Assembly: GCA_017512985.1 (NCBI GenBank) | Contig: JAFWEJ010000002.1 | Coordinates: 124,001-188,000, forward strand | Direction: 5' to 3' | Length of the DNA stretch: 64,000 nucleotides | Source: Clostridia bacterium | GTDB taxonomy: Bacteria > Bacillota > Clostridia > Christensenellales > Aristaeellaceae | Shown here: piece after piece, positions 32,841 through 40,991 of the stretch | Layout: each line of letters begins with the position of its first letter | Numbering within the stretch: the first letter of the stretch is position 1 | Translations under genes and position numbers: made by a program | Notes under the pieces: model-generated | Seen by the model: only the letters and a program-made list of their open reading frames with translations | Told to the model about the DNA's origin: nothing | Database searches by the model: none

Positions 32841-32872
32841 GAGATTTTTCTGCTTCGCTCAGAATGTCAAAC
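32841..32872. repeat. Intergenic REP-like element, diverged copy
   Basis: GAGATTTTTCTGC followed by TTCGCTCAGAATGTCA has the layout of short dispersed elements ending in (G/A)ATG(A/T)CA; compare 18225-18255 and 27251-27265. It precedes mfd. Confidence 0.35.
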
Positions 32873-32912
32873 AAACGTGACGGACTGCTCAATACTTGAA
32901 GGTTTCAGATAT

Positions 32913-35900
32913 ATGGATTCAAAGATTTTAGGTTCGATCAGGATTCCGGGGCTGGAGGCACTGTGGGAAACGGCGCCGGGGAAGGCGACGGCAGTGGCGG
33001 GGGTGAACCAGACCCTGGCCGCGGTTATCGCATGCCTTGCCGCGGAAAAAGGCATGAAGACCCTGCTGGTGATGGACAACGACCTGAAGGCGGCCCGGGC
33101 GGCGGACGACGTGCGCCAGCTGACCGGTGAAGGCTGCTGCCTGCCCGGGGGCGAGATTGACCTGACCCGCGCGGCGGGAAGCCTGGAAAGCAGCTGGCGG
33201 CGGCTGGAAGCGCTGGCCGCGGTGACGGAAGGAAACGTGCATGTGCTGTGCGCCGGGGCGGAAGCCATGGCTCAGCGAATGGGGCGGCCGGAACCGTTCC
33301 GGAAGCTCTGCATTACCCTGGAGCCGGGGGACGTGATCCAGCCGGCGGATCTGGCGCGCCGGCTGAGCCGGATGGGCTATGACCGGGTGGGCATGGTGGA
33401 AGGCAAGGGCCAGTTTGCCCAGCGCGGCGCGATCCTGGACGTGTATCCGCCGGCATTGAGCCAAGGGCTGCGGATTGAGTTTTTTGACGACGAGATCGAC
33501 GGCATCCGGGAGTTTGACTGCATCAGCCAGCGGAGCCTCAGCGAGGTCGCGCGGGCGGTGCTGACCCCGGCGTGCGAAGCGCTGCTGGACGAGGACGAGT
33601 ATCCGGAGGCAGCCCGCAGGATGCGGGAAGCCATCGGGGAGATGCCAGAGGAAGCGGCCGGGGACGGCAACCTGTTCGACGACCTGCCGCCGCTGCCAGA
33701 CGACGATGACGATATCGTCTTTGACACGAAGATTGCCCCGAAGGTGCGGGAAAAACAGTACCAGGAACAGAAACAGCTCGAGGAAGACCGGCGGATGGAG
33801 CGCCTGAGGGCGGATGCTGAAACCCTGGAGCAGGGAATGCCCATCCGGCGGATGCGCGCCTGGCTGCCGGTGCTGACGGACCGGACCGCGGCGGTATGCG
33901 ACTGGTTCCGGCCGGACCTGGTGCTGCTGTGCGAGCCGGACCGGCTGCGGAATCGGACGGAGGAACGGCTGCAGGGCTTCGCGGAGGACCTGCAGAGCGC
34001 GATGACCCGGCACGAGGCGGTGATCGGCCAGGAAAACCTGCTGAAGAGCTGGGACGAGGTCCGGAAAGAACTGAACGGATACCCGCAGGGCCTGTTCACG
34101 GAGATCCTGCTGGGCCTGGGCGGCATCCGCCCGGAGAAGACCGTGACCGTGGAAGCCACCGGCCTGCAGGGATACGGCGGGCAGATGAAGGCGCTGAAGA
34201 ACGATATGGCGCTGTGGCGGGAGCACGGATACCGGATCTGGCTGCTCTCAGGCGGCAGCAGCCGCGGAAAACGCCTCGAGGAGAGCCTGCGGGAACTGGA
34301 CGAACAGGCGGCCTTCAGCGAGAACGACAGGACTGCCAAACCCGGAGAAGCTGTTATATTGCCCATCACGCTGTCCGGCGGTTTTGTGATTGCCGGGAAG
34401 GACGGCGTACCGGGCACGGCGGTGGTCTCCGACGCTGACATCTGGGGAGAGGGTTACCGGCGGAGCAAGAGCCGGAAGCACTCCGGCGAGCGGATCTCTA
34501 CCTTCACGGACCTGAAGGTCGGCGACTATGTGGTGCATGAGGACCACGGCGTCGGCATCTACCAGGGCATCACGCGGATCCAGAGCGAGGGCTGCTGGCA
34601 CGACTACCTCCTGATCCACTACGGCGGGAACGACAAGCTCTATGTGCCGGTGGAACAGCTGGAGCGGGTGCAGCGCTATATCGGCAACCCGAACCAGGCG
34701 CCGAAGCTGAACCGCCTGGGCGGCGGCGAGTGGGCGCGGCAGAAGGGAAAAGTCAAGGAAAGCCTGAAAACCCTGGCCTTCGACCTGAAGGCGCTGTACG
34801 CGGAGCGGTCGCAGAACACGGGCTACGCGTTCAGCCCGGACACGGCGTGGCAGCGGGAGTTTGAGGACGAGTTCCCCTGGGAACTGACCCCGGACCAGGC
34901 GCAGAGCGTGCAGGAGATCCGGGAGGACATGGAAAGCGACCGGAACATGGACCGGCTGCTGTGCGGCGACGTGGGCTACGGGAAGACAGAGGTGAGCCTG
35001 CGGGCCGCTTTCAAGGCAATTACAGACAACAAGCAGGTGGCCCTGCTTGCCCCGACGACGATCCTGGTGCAGCAGCACTACAACACGATTGTAAAGCGCT
35101 TCCGGCATACCGGGGCGCGGGTGGACTTCCTGAGCCGGTTCCGCACGGCGGCGGAACAGCGGGAGGTCATCGCGAAGCTGGCGGCAGGGGACATCGACCT
35201 GATTGTCGGAACCCACCGGCTGCTGGGCAAGGACGTGAAGTTCAGGGACCTGGGGCTGCTCATTGTGGACGAGGAGCAGCGCTTCGGCGTGGCGCATAAA
35301 GAGATCATCAAGAACATGAAGCGGCAGGTGGACGTGCTGACGCTGAGCGCGACGCCGATCCCGCGGACGCTGCACATGAGCATGACGGGAATCCGGGACA
35401 TGAGCGTACTGGAGACCCCGCCGGAGGAGCGGATTCCTGTGCAGACTGTGGTGACGGAGTATTCCGACGCCCTGATCCGGGACGCCGTCCTGCGGGAGAT
35501 CAGCCGGGGCGGGCAGGTGTATTTCCTGTATAACCGGGTGCGGAGCATCGCCAGCTTCTATGAGCGGCTGCGGGCGCTTGTGCCGGAGGCGCGCATCGGC
35601 GTGGCCCACGGGCAGATGCGGGAGCATCAGCTCGAGGACGTGATGATGGACTTCTACAACGGGAATTACGACGTGCTGCTCTGCACAACGATTATTGAGA
35701 ACGGACTGGACGTGCCGAGCGCGAACACCCTGATCGTCTACGACGCGGAACGCTTCGGCCTGAGCCAGCTGTACCAGCTGCGGGGCCGGGTCGGCCGGAG
35801 CAACCGGCAGGCCTACGCCTATTTCACGGTGCGGGCGGACCATATGCTGACGGAGACAGCGCAGCAGCGGCTGACCGCGATCCGGGAGTTCACGGAGTTC

Positions 35901-36590
35901 GGCGCGGGCTTCCGCATCGCAATGCGGGACCTGGAGATCCGCGGGGCGGGGAACATCCTCGGGCCGGAACAGCACGGGCACCTGGCCACGGTCGGGTACG
36001 ATATGTACTGCAAGCTGATGGAAGAGACCCTGAACGAGGTGCAGGGCCGCCGGACAGACCGGGAGCTGGAAACCCGGGTGGACCTGCGGGTGGACGCGTT
36101 CCTGCCGGCGGACTACGTCGCGGAAGAGAAGCAGCGGATGGAGATGTACAAGCGCATCGCCTCGATCGTGACCGACGAGGACCGGGCGGACGTCACGGAC
36201 GAGCTGATCGACCGGTACGGCGCGCTGCCGCAGGCCGCGGAAACGCTGCTGGACGTCAGCCAGCTGCGGGCGCTGTGCAACCGGCTGGGCGTGAGCTCGG
36301 TTTCCCGCGGGAAGGAAGGGCTGATCATGAAGCTCGACGAGCGGTTCGTGCCTGATCCCGCGTGCCTGCTGCAGGCAATATCGGAAACCGACGGACGGCT
36401 GGCGCTGAGCGCCCGGGCGCCGGCGAGGATGATCCTGAAGGTGCCGGAAATACAGGAAAACGATATGATGCAGGAGGCGCTGAAGGTCGCCCGCAAGGTC
36501 GTAAAAAGAGTGAATGAACTGGAAGAGGCAAAGCGTGAAAAAGAACAGGCTGAAGTTCTGGCTGACTGTAATCCTGGTGCTGATCATTGA
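32913..36590 (+). CDS. mfd: Transcription-repair coupling factor
   Basis: A large ATP-driven translocase that removes stalled RNA polymerase and recruits UvrA. The 1225 residues cover the UvrB-like N-terminal domains, the RNA-polymerase interaction domain (near GDYVVHEDHGVGIYQGITRI), the RecG-like motor with Walker A GDVGYGKTEVSLRAAFKA, box DEEQRFG, SATPIPRTLHMSM, IIENGLDVPSANTLIV and QLRGRVGRSNRQAYAYF, and the C-terminal TRCF domain. I take ATG 32913, ten bases after TGAAGG; an in-frame GTG at 32877 has no ribosome binding site. Its last 56 bases overlap lspA. Confidence 0.97.
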   Translation: MDSKILGSIRIPGLEALWETAPGKATAVAGVNQTLAAVIACLAAEKGMKTLLVMDNDLKAARAADDVRQLTGEGCCLPGGEIDLTRAAGSLESSWRRLEALAAVTEGNVHVLCAGAEAMAQRMGRPEPFRKLCITLEPGDVIQPADLARRLSRMGYDRVGMVEGKGQFAQRGAILDVYPPALSQGLRIEFFDDEIDGIREFDCISQRSLSEVARAVLTPACEALLDEDEYPEAARRMREAIGEMPEEAAGDGNLFDDLPPLPDDDDDIVFDTKIAPKVREKQYQEQKQLEEDRRMERLRADAETLEQGMPIRRMRAWLPVLTDRTAAVCDWFRPDLVLLCEPDRLRNRTEERLQGFAEDLQSAMTRHEAVIGQENLLKSWDEVRKELNGYPQGLFTEILLGLGGIRPEKTVTVEATGLQGYGGQMKALKNDMALWREHGYRIWLLSGGSSRGKRLEESLRELDEQAAFSENDRTAKPGEAVILPITLSGGFVIAGKDGVPGTAVVSDADIWGEGYRRSKSRKHSGERISTFTDLKVGDYVVHEDHGVGIYQGITRIQSEGCWHDYLLIHYGGNDKLYVPVEQLERVQRYIGNPNQAPKLNRLGGGEWARQKGKVKESLKTLAFDLKALYAERSQNTGYAFSPDTAWQREFEDEFPWELTPDQAQSVQEIREDMESDRNMDRLLCGDVGYGKTEVSLRAAFKAITDNKQVALLAPTTILVQQHYNTIVKRFRHTGARVDFLSRFRTAAEQREVIAKLAAGDIDLIVGTHRLLGKDVKFRDLGLLIVDEEQRFGVAHKEIIKNMKRQVDVLTLSATPIPRTLHMSMTGIRDMSVLETPPEERIPVQTVVTEYSDALIRDAVLREISRGGQVYFLYNRVRSIASFYERLRALVPEARIGVAHGQMREHQLEDVMMDFYNGNYDVLLCTTIIENGLDVPSANTLIVYDAERFGLSQLYQLRGRVGRSNRQAYAYFTVRADHMLTETAQQRLTAIREFTEFGAGFRIAMRDLEIRGAGNILGPEQHGHLATVGYDMYCKLMEETLNEVQGRRTDRELETRVDLRVDAFLPADYVAEEKQRMEMYKRIASIVTDEDRADVTDELIDRYGALPQAAETLLDVSQLRALCNRLGVSSVSRGKEGLIMKLDERFVPDPACLLQAISETDGRLALSARAPARMILKVPEIQENDMMQEALKVARKVVKRVNELEEAKREKEQAEVLADCNPGADH

Positions 36591-37005
36591 CCGGATCACG
36601 AAGGAACTGGCGGGAGGGATCCCGGCGGAAGGGATCGCGCTGGTTCCGGGAGTGATCGGGCTGCGGTATGCGGAGAACGCGGGCGCCGCGTTTTCGATGC
36701 TGAGCGGACACCCGCGGCTGCTGGGCGTGCTGAGCCTGGCGTTGATCACCGGCGGGTATGTGTGGCTGAGGAAGAAGGAGATCGCGGCGTTTCCGCTCTT
36801 CGGGCTGGCGCTCATGGCCGGCGGGGCGGCAGGCAATATGCTGGACCGGCTGATCCGGGGTTTTGTACCGGACATGATCGAAACGCTGTTTATGAATTTT
36901 CCGGTGTTCAATATCGCGGACAGCTGCCTGACGGTCGGCTGCGCGCTGGTGATGATCAGCATACTGTTCAGGGGCAAGGACTGGGAGAAAAAAGAAAATG
37001 GCTGA
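36535..37005 (+). CDS. lspA: Prolipoprotein signal peptidase
   Basis: Membrane aspartyl protease that cuts lipoprotein signal peptides before the lipidated Cys. The 156 residues have four membrane segments, DRITKEL in the first conserved box, the block RYAENAGAAFSML, GNMLDRLIRG with one catalytic Asp and FNIADSCLTVG with the other. GTG 36535 has GGAAGAGG six bases upstream; an in-frame ATG at 36514 would put that site inside the gene. It overlaps mfd by 56 bases and rluD by 8. The lipoproteins at 17734 and 18288 are likely substrates. Confidence 0.93.
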   Translation: MKKNRLKFWLTVILVLIIDRITKELAGGIPAEGIALVPGVIGLRYAENAGAAFSMLSGHPRLLGVLSLALITGGYVWLRKKEIAAFPLFGLALMAGGAAGNMLDRLIRGFVPDMIETLFMNFPVFNIADSCLTVGCALVMISILFRGKDWEKKENG

Positions 37006-37906
37006 AGAAATGGTATACAAGGTTGTATCCGACGGGCGGCGGCTGGACGTGCTGCTGAGCGAAGCGACAGGCCTGAGCCGGAGCCGGGTGGCTGCGCTGA
37101 TGGAGGAAGGCCTGTGTGTTTCGGGCGGGAAGGAGATCCGGAAGGCCGGGACGAAGCCGGCGGAAGGATCGGAGATCCTGCTGACCGTGCCCGCTCCCCG
37201 GGAAGCGGTCCCGCAGGCGGAGGATATCCCGCTGGAGATCCTGTATGAGGACGCGGACCTGGCCGTGGTGGTGAAACCCCGGGGCATGGTGGTGCATCCC
37301 GCGGCAGGGCATCCGGACGGAACGCTGGTGAACGCCCTGCTGGCGAGGCTGGACTCGCTGGGCGGCATCGGCGGGGAACTGCGGCCGGGGATCGTGCACC
37401 GGCTGGACAAGGAGACCAGCGGCCTGATGCTGGTGGCCAAGAATGATGAAACCCAGGAAGCCCTGAGCCGGATGCTGAAGGACCGGGAGATCGAGAAGCA
37501 TTACCGGGCACTGGCGGAAGGAAAGTTCAAAGAGCCGGAGGGGGAGATCGACGCGGCGATCGACCGGAGCAAAAAGGACCGCAAGAAGATGGCGGTGGAT
37601 CCGGAAGGCCGTCCGGCGGTGACCCGGTGGAAGGTGATCGCGGAAGGGAACGGGTGTACGCTGCTGGATGTGCATATCCTGACAGGCAGGACGCACCAGA
37701 TCCGGGTGCACCTGAAGAGTATCGGGCATCCCGTGTGCGGGGACGAACTGTACGGAAACGGGAAGGGCATAAAGGTGCCCTGCCTGATGCTGCACGCGTA
37801 CAGCCTGGACTTTGAGCATCCGCGGACGCATGAAAAAATGGCCTTCCGGGCGCCTCTTCCCGAGGACTTCCTGAAAGGCCTTAAGGGCAACGGGATTGTG
37901 TTATGA
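36998..37906 (+). CDS. rluD: 23S rRNA pseudouridine synthase, RluD family
   Basis: A 302-residue RluA/RluD-type enzyme: S4 RNA-binding domain (residues about 12-75, RLDVLLSEATGLSRSRVAALMEEGLV-like) then the synthase domain with YEDADLAVVVKPRGMVVHPA, the catalytic block GIVHRLDKETSGLMLVAKN and LLDVHILTGRTHQIRVHL. Related proteins modify uridines 1911/1915/1917; RlmH at 17217 acts on the pseudouridine at 1915. It overlaps lspA by 8 bases, and its last six bases overlap the end of the convergent rfbD. Confidence 0.92.
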   Translation: MAEEMVYKVVSDGRRLDVLLSEATGLSRSRVAALMEEGLCVSGGKEIRKAGTKPAEGSEILLTVPAPREAVPQAEDIPLEILYEDADLAVVVKPRGMVVHPAAGHPDGTLVNALLARLDSLGGIGGELRPGIVHRLDKETSGLMLVAKNDETQEALSRMLKDREIEKHYRALAEGKFKEPEGEIDAAIDRSKKDRKKMAVDPEGRPAVTRWKVIAEGNGCTLLDVHILTGRTHQIRVHLKSIGHPVCGDELYGNGKGIKVPCLMLHAYSLDFEHPRTHEKMAFRAPLPEDFLKGLKGNGIVL

Positions 37907-38758
37907 AATCACTTCGTCCCTGATCTCTTCGAGATAGCGGTCGAGAGCGTCTTCGACGGGGGGCATGGGTTCAAAACCGGCTTCAGCGAGTTTGGAGCCG
38001 TCGAGGCGGGAATTGAGGGGACGCTTCGCGGGAGTCGGATATTCGGAAGAGGGGACCGGCAGGACCCGGCAGGGAAGGCCGGTCTTTTCCATGATCATTT
38101 TCGCGAAGTCGTACCAGGACATGAAGCCCTCGTTGCGGACATGGTAGATGCCGTATTTCTCGGTCATGAGCATATCGCAGATGACGCGGGCAAGGTCTTT
38201 GGTATAGGTGGGGGATCCGATCTGGTCGTTGACCACGCGGATCTCCCTTTTTTCTTTGCCCAGGCGGATCATTGTGCGGACGAAGTTGCTGCCGTTCTTT
38301 CCAAAGACCCAGCTGGTGCGCAGGATGAAGTAACGGGTTATGAGGGAGCGGACGGCGTCCTCGCCCTGGACCTTGCTCATGCCGTAGACGTTGCGGGGGC
38401 CGTAGGGGTCGTTAATCTTCCAGGGCTGGTCTCCGGTGCCCGGGAAAACGTAGTCCGTGGAGATGAAGACGACCTTGGCGCCGACAGCCAGGGCGGCGCG
38501 GACGATGTTCACCGTGCCCATGCCGTTGACGGCGGCGCAGATCTCCGGCTGGGATTCAGCTTTGTCGACACTGGTGTAGCCGGCGCAGTGGACGATCGCG
38601 GTGGGGTGGTAGGTCTGGACGTAGTCTTTGACGGCCTGGCCGTCGGTCAGGTCGAAGTCGGCCATGTCGACGCCGCGGCAGTCGATGCCGCGGGCTTCGA
38701 GCAGGCGAACTGTGTCATAACCTAATTGGCCTGCATAGCCGGTGACTAATACCTTCAT
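37901..38758 (-). CDS. rfbD: dTDP-4-dehydrorhamnose reductase
   Basis: Last enzyme of dTDP-L-rhamnose synthesis, an extended short-chain reductase. The 285 residues show the N-terminal Rossmann VLVTGYAGQLGYDTVRLLEARG, VHCAGYTSVDKAE, VFISTDYVFPG, the YGMSKVQGE catalytic Tyr-x3-Lys, RTSWVFGKNGSNFV and the C-terminal RPLNSRLDGSKL. AAAGGAGC precedes the ATG. It acts after RfbC (11840), although the two genes are 26 kb apart and on opposite strands. Confidence 0.95.
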   Translation of the reverse strand: MKVLVTGYAGQLGYDTVRLLEARGIDCRGVDMADFDLTDGQAVKDYVQTYHPTAIVHCAGYTSVDKAESQPEICAAVNGMGTVNIVRAALAVGAKVVFISTDYVFPGTGDQPWKINDPYGPRNVYGMSKVQGEDAVRSLITRYFILRTSWVFGKNGSNFVRTMIRLGKEKREIRVVNDQIGSPTYTKDLARVICDMLMTEKYGIYHVRNEGFMSWYDFAKMIMEKTGLPCRVLPVPSSEYPTPAKRPLNSRLDGSKLAEAGFEPMPPVEDALDRYLEEIRDEVIS

Positions 38759-38778
38759 ACAAAAGCTCCTTTCGCTTT

Positions 38779-38819
38779 GGAACCTTTCCCCCTGCCGAAG
38801 CCGGAAGGGAAGAAGTTCC
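38779..38819 (-). promoter_or_regulatory. Leader hairpin upstream of rfbD
   Basis: An imperfect inverted repeat: GGAAC at 38779-38783 with GTTCC at 38815-38819, extended inwards by CTTTCCC against GGGAAG, plus a small inner CCG/CGG stem. It lies between the aspartate kinase terminator and the rfbD start, so it is in the rfbD leader. Confidence 0.35.
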
Positions 38820-38851
38820 GATGAGTCAAAGGTAAGTGCTTCCGAAAAGAG

Positions 38852-38876
38852 AAAAAGGGCATGATTGCCCTTTTTG
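38852..38876. terminator. Bidirectional terminator after aspartate kinase
   Basis: AAAAAGGGCA (38853-38862) pairs with TGCCCTTTTT (38867-38876) around a TGAT loop. The symmetrical A/T tails let it work on both strands; it ends the minus-strand aspartate kinase transcript. Confidence 0.8.
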
Positions 38877-38882
38877 TCTGTG

Positions 38883-40205
38883 TTAACCTACGAACTCGTG
38901 GTAGATCGCGTGGATGGTGGATTCGAAGTCGGAGTCGTTGACGCCGACGATGATGCTCATTTCGCTGGAGCCCTGGTCGATCATGCGGACGTTGATGCGG
39001 GCCCGGCTCATGGCGCTGAACAGGCGGGCTGCGGTGCCGCAGTTGTGAACCATGCCGCGGCCGACGGTCGCGATGATGGACATGTTGTCGCTGACGGACA
39101 CGGTGCCGTTGTCCTCCACCAGCGCCTCGATCTCGCGGAGGATCTCCGTACGGTGGGGTTCCAGGACGGTGCTTTCCACGACAACGCACAGGCTGTCGAT
39201 GCCGGTGGGCATATGCTCGAAGGAGACGCCGTGGTCTTCCAGGACCTGCAGCACCTTGCGGCCGAAGCCGACTTCGCTGTTCATCATGTTCTTCTCAACG
39301 GAGATAACGCTGTATCCCTTGCGGCCGGCGATGCCGGTGATGGTGGGAACGGAGATCTCGTTGGGGGCGTTCCGGCTGATCATGGTGCCCGGATGATAGG
39401 GCTTGTTGGTGTTGCGGATGTTGGTGGGGATGCCCGCCTTGCGGACGGGGAACATCGCGTCCTCGTGCAGGACGGAGGCGCCCATGTGGCTCAGTTCCCG
39501 CAGTTCCTTGTAGGTGATGGAGGAGATTTCCGCCGGGCCGTCGATAATCCGGGGATCCGCCATGAGGAAACCGGATACGTCGGTCCAGTTTTCATATACG
39601 TCGGCGTTCACCGCGCGGGCCACGAGGGCGCCGGTGATGTCGCTGCCGCCACGGGAAAAGGTGCAGACTTCGCCGTTCTCGTACGCGCCGTAGAAACCGG
39701 GCACGACAGCGGACTGGCCGTCCTTCAGGATGGCGGAAAGCTTTTCCTGGGTCTTCTCATCGTTGAGGGTGCCGTCTTCATGGAAGACGATGCCGTCGGC
39801 GGCGTCCACAAACTTCCAGCCCAGGTAATCGGCCATGAGGATAGCGCAGAGGTACTCGCCCCGGCTGGCGCACCAGTCCCGGTTTTTCCCGTCGGCGATG
39901 CCCTTTTCCACTTCGTCCAGCTTCGTGGAGATATCCACTTTCAGGTGGAGGCCCTGGGCGATGGACAGATAGCGGTCCCGGATGCGGGCGAACTCCCCGG
40001 CGAAAGGTTTGCCTTCGGACGCGAGCGCATAGCAGGCGTAGAGCAGGTCGGTCACTTTTTCGTCTTCCCTGAAGCGCTTTCCGGGCGCACTGGGGACGAG
40101 GTAACGGCGGGTGGGTTCCAGTTCCAGGATGCTGCGCACCTTGCGGAACTGTTCATCATTGGCCAGCGAGCTGCCGCCAAACTTGGTCACGATACATTCG
40201 AGCAC
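38883..40205 (-). CDS. lysC: Aspartate kinase
   Basis: Phosphorylates aspartate, the entry to lysine, threonine and methionine synthesis. The 440-residue, single-function form has the kinase domain (IVTKFGGSSLAN, PGKRFREDEKVTDLL, TFSRGGSDITGALVA, DPRIIDGPAEISSITYKE) and two C-terminal ACT domains for allosteric control (ISVEKNMMNSEVGFGRKVLQVLEDHGVSFEHMPTG; NMSIIATVGRGMVHNCGTAARLF). GTG 40205 has GGAGG seven bases upstream; longer in-frame starts lack a site. It has its own promoter at 40260 and the terminator at 38852. Confidence 0.94.
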   Translation of the reverse strand: MLECIVTKFGGSSLANDEQFRKVRSILELEPTRRYLVPSAPGKRFREDEKVTDLLYACYALASEGKPFAGEFARIRDRYLSIAQGLHLKVDISTKLDEVEKGIADGKNRDWCASRGEYLCAILMADYLGWKFVDAADGIVFHEDGTLNDEKTQEKLSAILKDGQSAVVPGFYGAYENGEVCTFSRGGSDITGALVARAVNADVYENWTDVSGFLMADPRIIDGPAEISSITYKELRELSHMGASVLHEDAMFPVRKAGIPTNIRNTNKPYHPGTMISRNAPNEISVPTITGIAGRKGYSVISVEKNMMNSEVGFGRKVLQVLEDHGVSFEHMPTGIDSLCVVVESTVLEPHRTEILREIEALVEDNGTVSVSDNMSIIATVGRGMVHNCGTAARLFSAMSRARINVRMIDQGSSEMSIIVGVNDSDFESTIHAIYHEFVG

Positions 40206-40259
40206 GGGGAGACCTCCGGTCTTCTGAATTATGGGTCTGATCGCAGCAGACCAACGTAT

Positions 40260-40289
40260 AATATACTGCTGAAAGGGCTTGTATGTCAA
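40260..40289 (-). promoter_or_regulatory. Promoter for aspartate kinase
   Basis: On the minus strand TTGACA (40289-40284) and TATATT (40265-40260), spacer 18 bases. The -35 abuts the comF stop codon. Confidence 0.7.
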
Positions 40290-40991
40290 TCATTTTCGGG
40301 CGGTGACGGTGAGGGCGAGGATCTGTTCCGCGCCGCCCGCGCGGAGGGCGTCCGCCGCGCGGCAGAGGGTGGTGCCGGTGGTGCGCACATCGTCAATGAT
40401 GAGCACCGGGAAATCAATCTTTCCCAAGGGCCTGAAGGCGCCGGAAAGGTTGGCGGCGCGCTGTTCCGCGCTGAGGGTGGCCTGACGCTTTTCCCGCCTG
40501 TCCCGGCGGGCAAGCAGCTGCCGGCAGGGCAGGCCCAGTTTTTCCGCGAAGGTTTCCGCCAGCAGGCGGCCGTGGTCGATGGCCCGCTCCCAGCGGCGGG
40601 ACTCCGGCATGGTAACCCAGGTGACGACGGTGTCCGGCGGGAAGGAAACGTCAACGGGCAGGGGCAGGAGCAGCTCAGAGAGCAGTTTTGCCGCACGGGC
40701 CTCCGCCCCGTATTTGAGCCGGATGACCAGTTCCCGCGGGACGCCGTCATGCGGACGGAGCGACCAGGCCGGGAGGTCCGGCGCGGGATCCGACCGGCTC
40801 CAGGCAAAAAAAGCGCCGTCATGCAGGAGCGACTCGCGGCAGGCGGCACACAGGCCGCTTCCGTCCGTAACCCTGCCGCAGGCGCAGCAGAAAGCGCCCT
40901 CGGGCCAGAGGACGTCTTTTGTCCAGTTGGCAAGCGATTTTTCCAGCGGCCCCCACTTGCCGAAGAGCCAGGAACCGAACTTCAGGCTCAT
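40290..40991 (-). CDS. comF: ComF-family phosphoribosyltransferase-like protein
   Basis: A 233-residue ComF protein, a family tied to DNA uptake. The N-terminus has a four-Cys zinc finger (CCACGRVTDGSGLCAAC) and the C-terminus the PRPP-type loop VLIIDDVRTTGTTLCRAADAL. Conserved LKYGAEARAAKLL and LLARRDRREKRQATLSAEQRAANL lie between. It overlaps recD2 upstream by ATGA, so the two are co-translated. No other competence genes are in the window. Confidence 0.9.
   Translation of the reverse strand: MSLKFGSWLFGKWGPLEKSLANWTKDVLWPEGAFCCACGRVTDGSGLCAACRESLLHDGAFFAWSRSDPAPDLPAWSLRPHDGVPRELVIRLKYGAEARAAKLLSELLLPLPVDVSFPPDTVVTWVTMPESRRWERAIDHGRLLAETFAEKLGLPCRQLLARRDRREKRQATLSAEQRAANLSGAFRPLGKIDFPVLIIDDVRTTGTTLCRAADALRAGGAEQILALTVTARK

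Noticed and set aside
34248-37511. An open frame of over 1000 codons on the minus strand opposite mfd, lspA and rluD
   Set aside because: It is antisense to three genes with full family motifs; its translation is Arg/Pro/Ser-rich low complexity with no domain. GC-rich codon use on the plus strand leaves the opposite frame free of stops.
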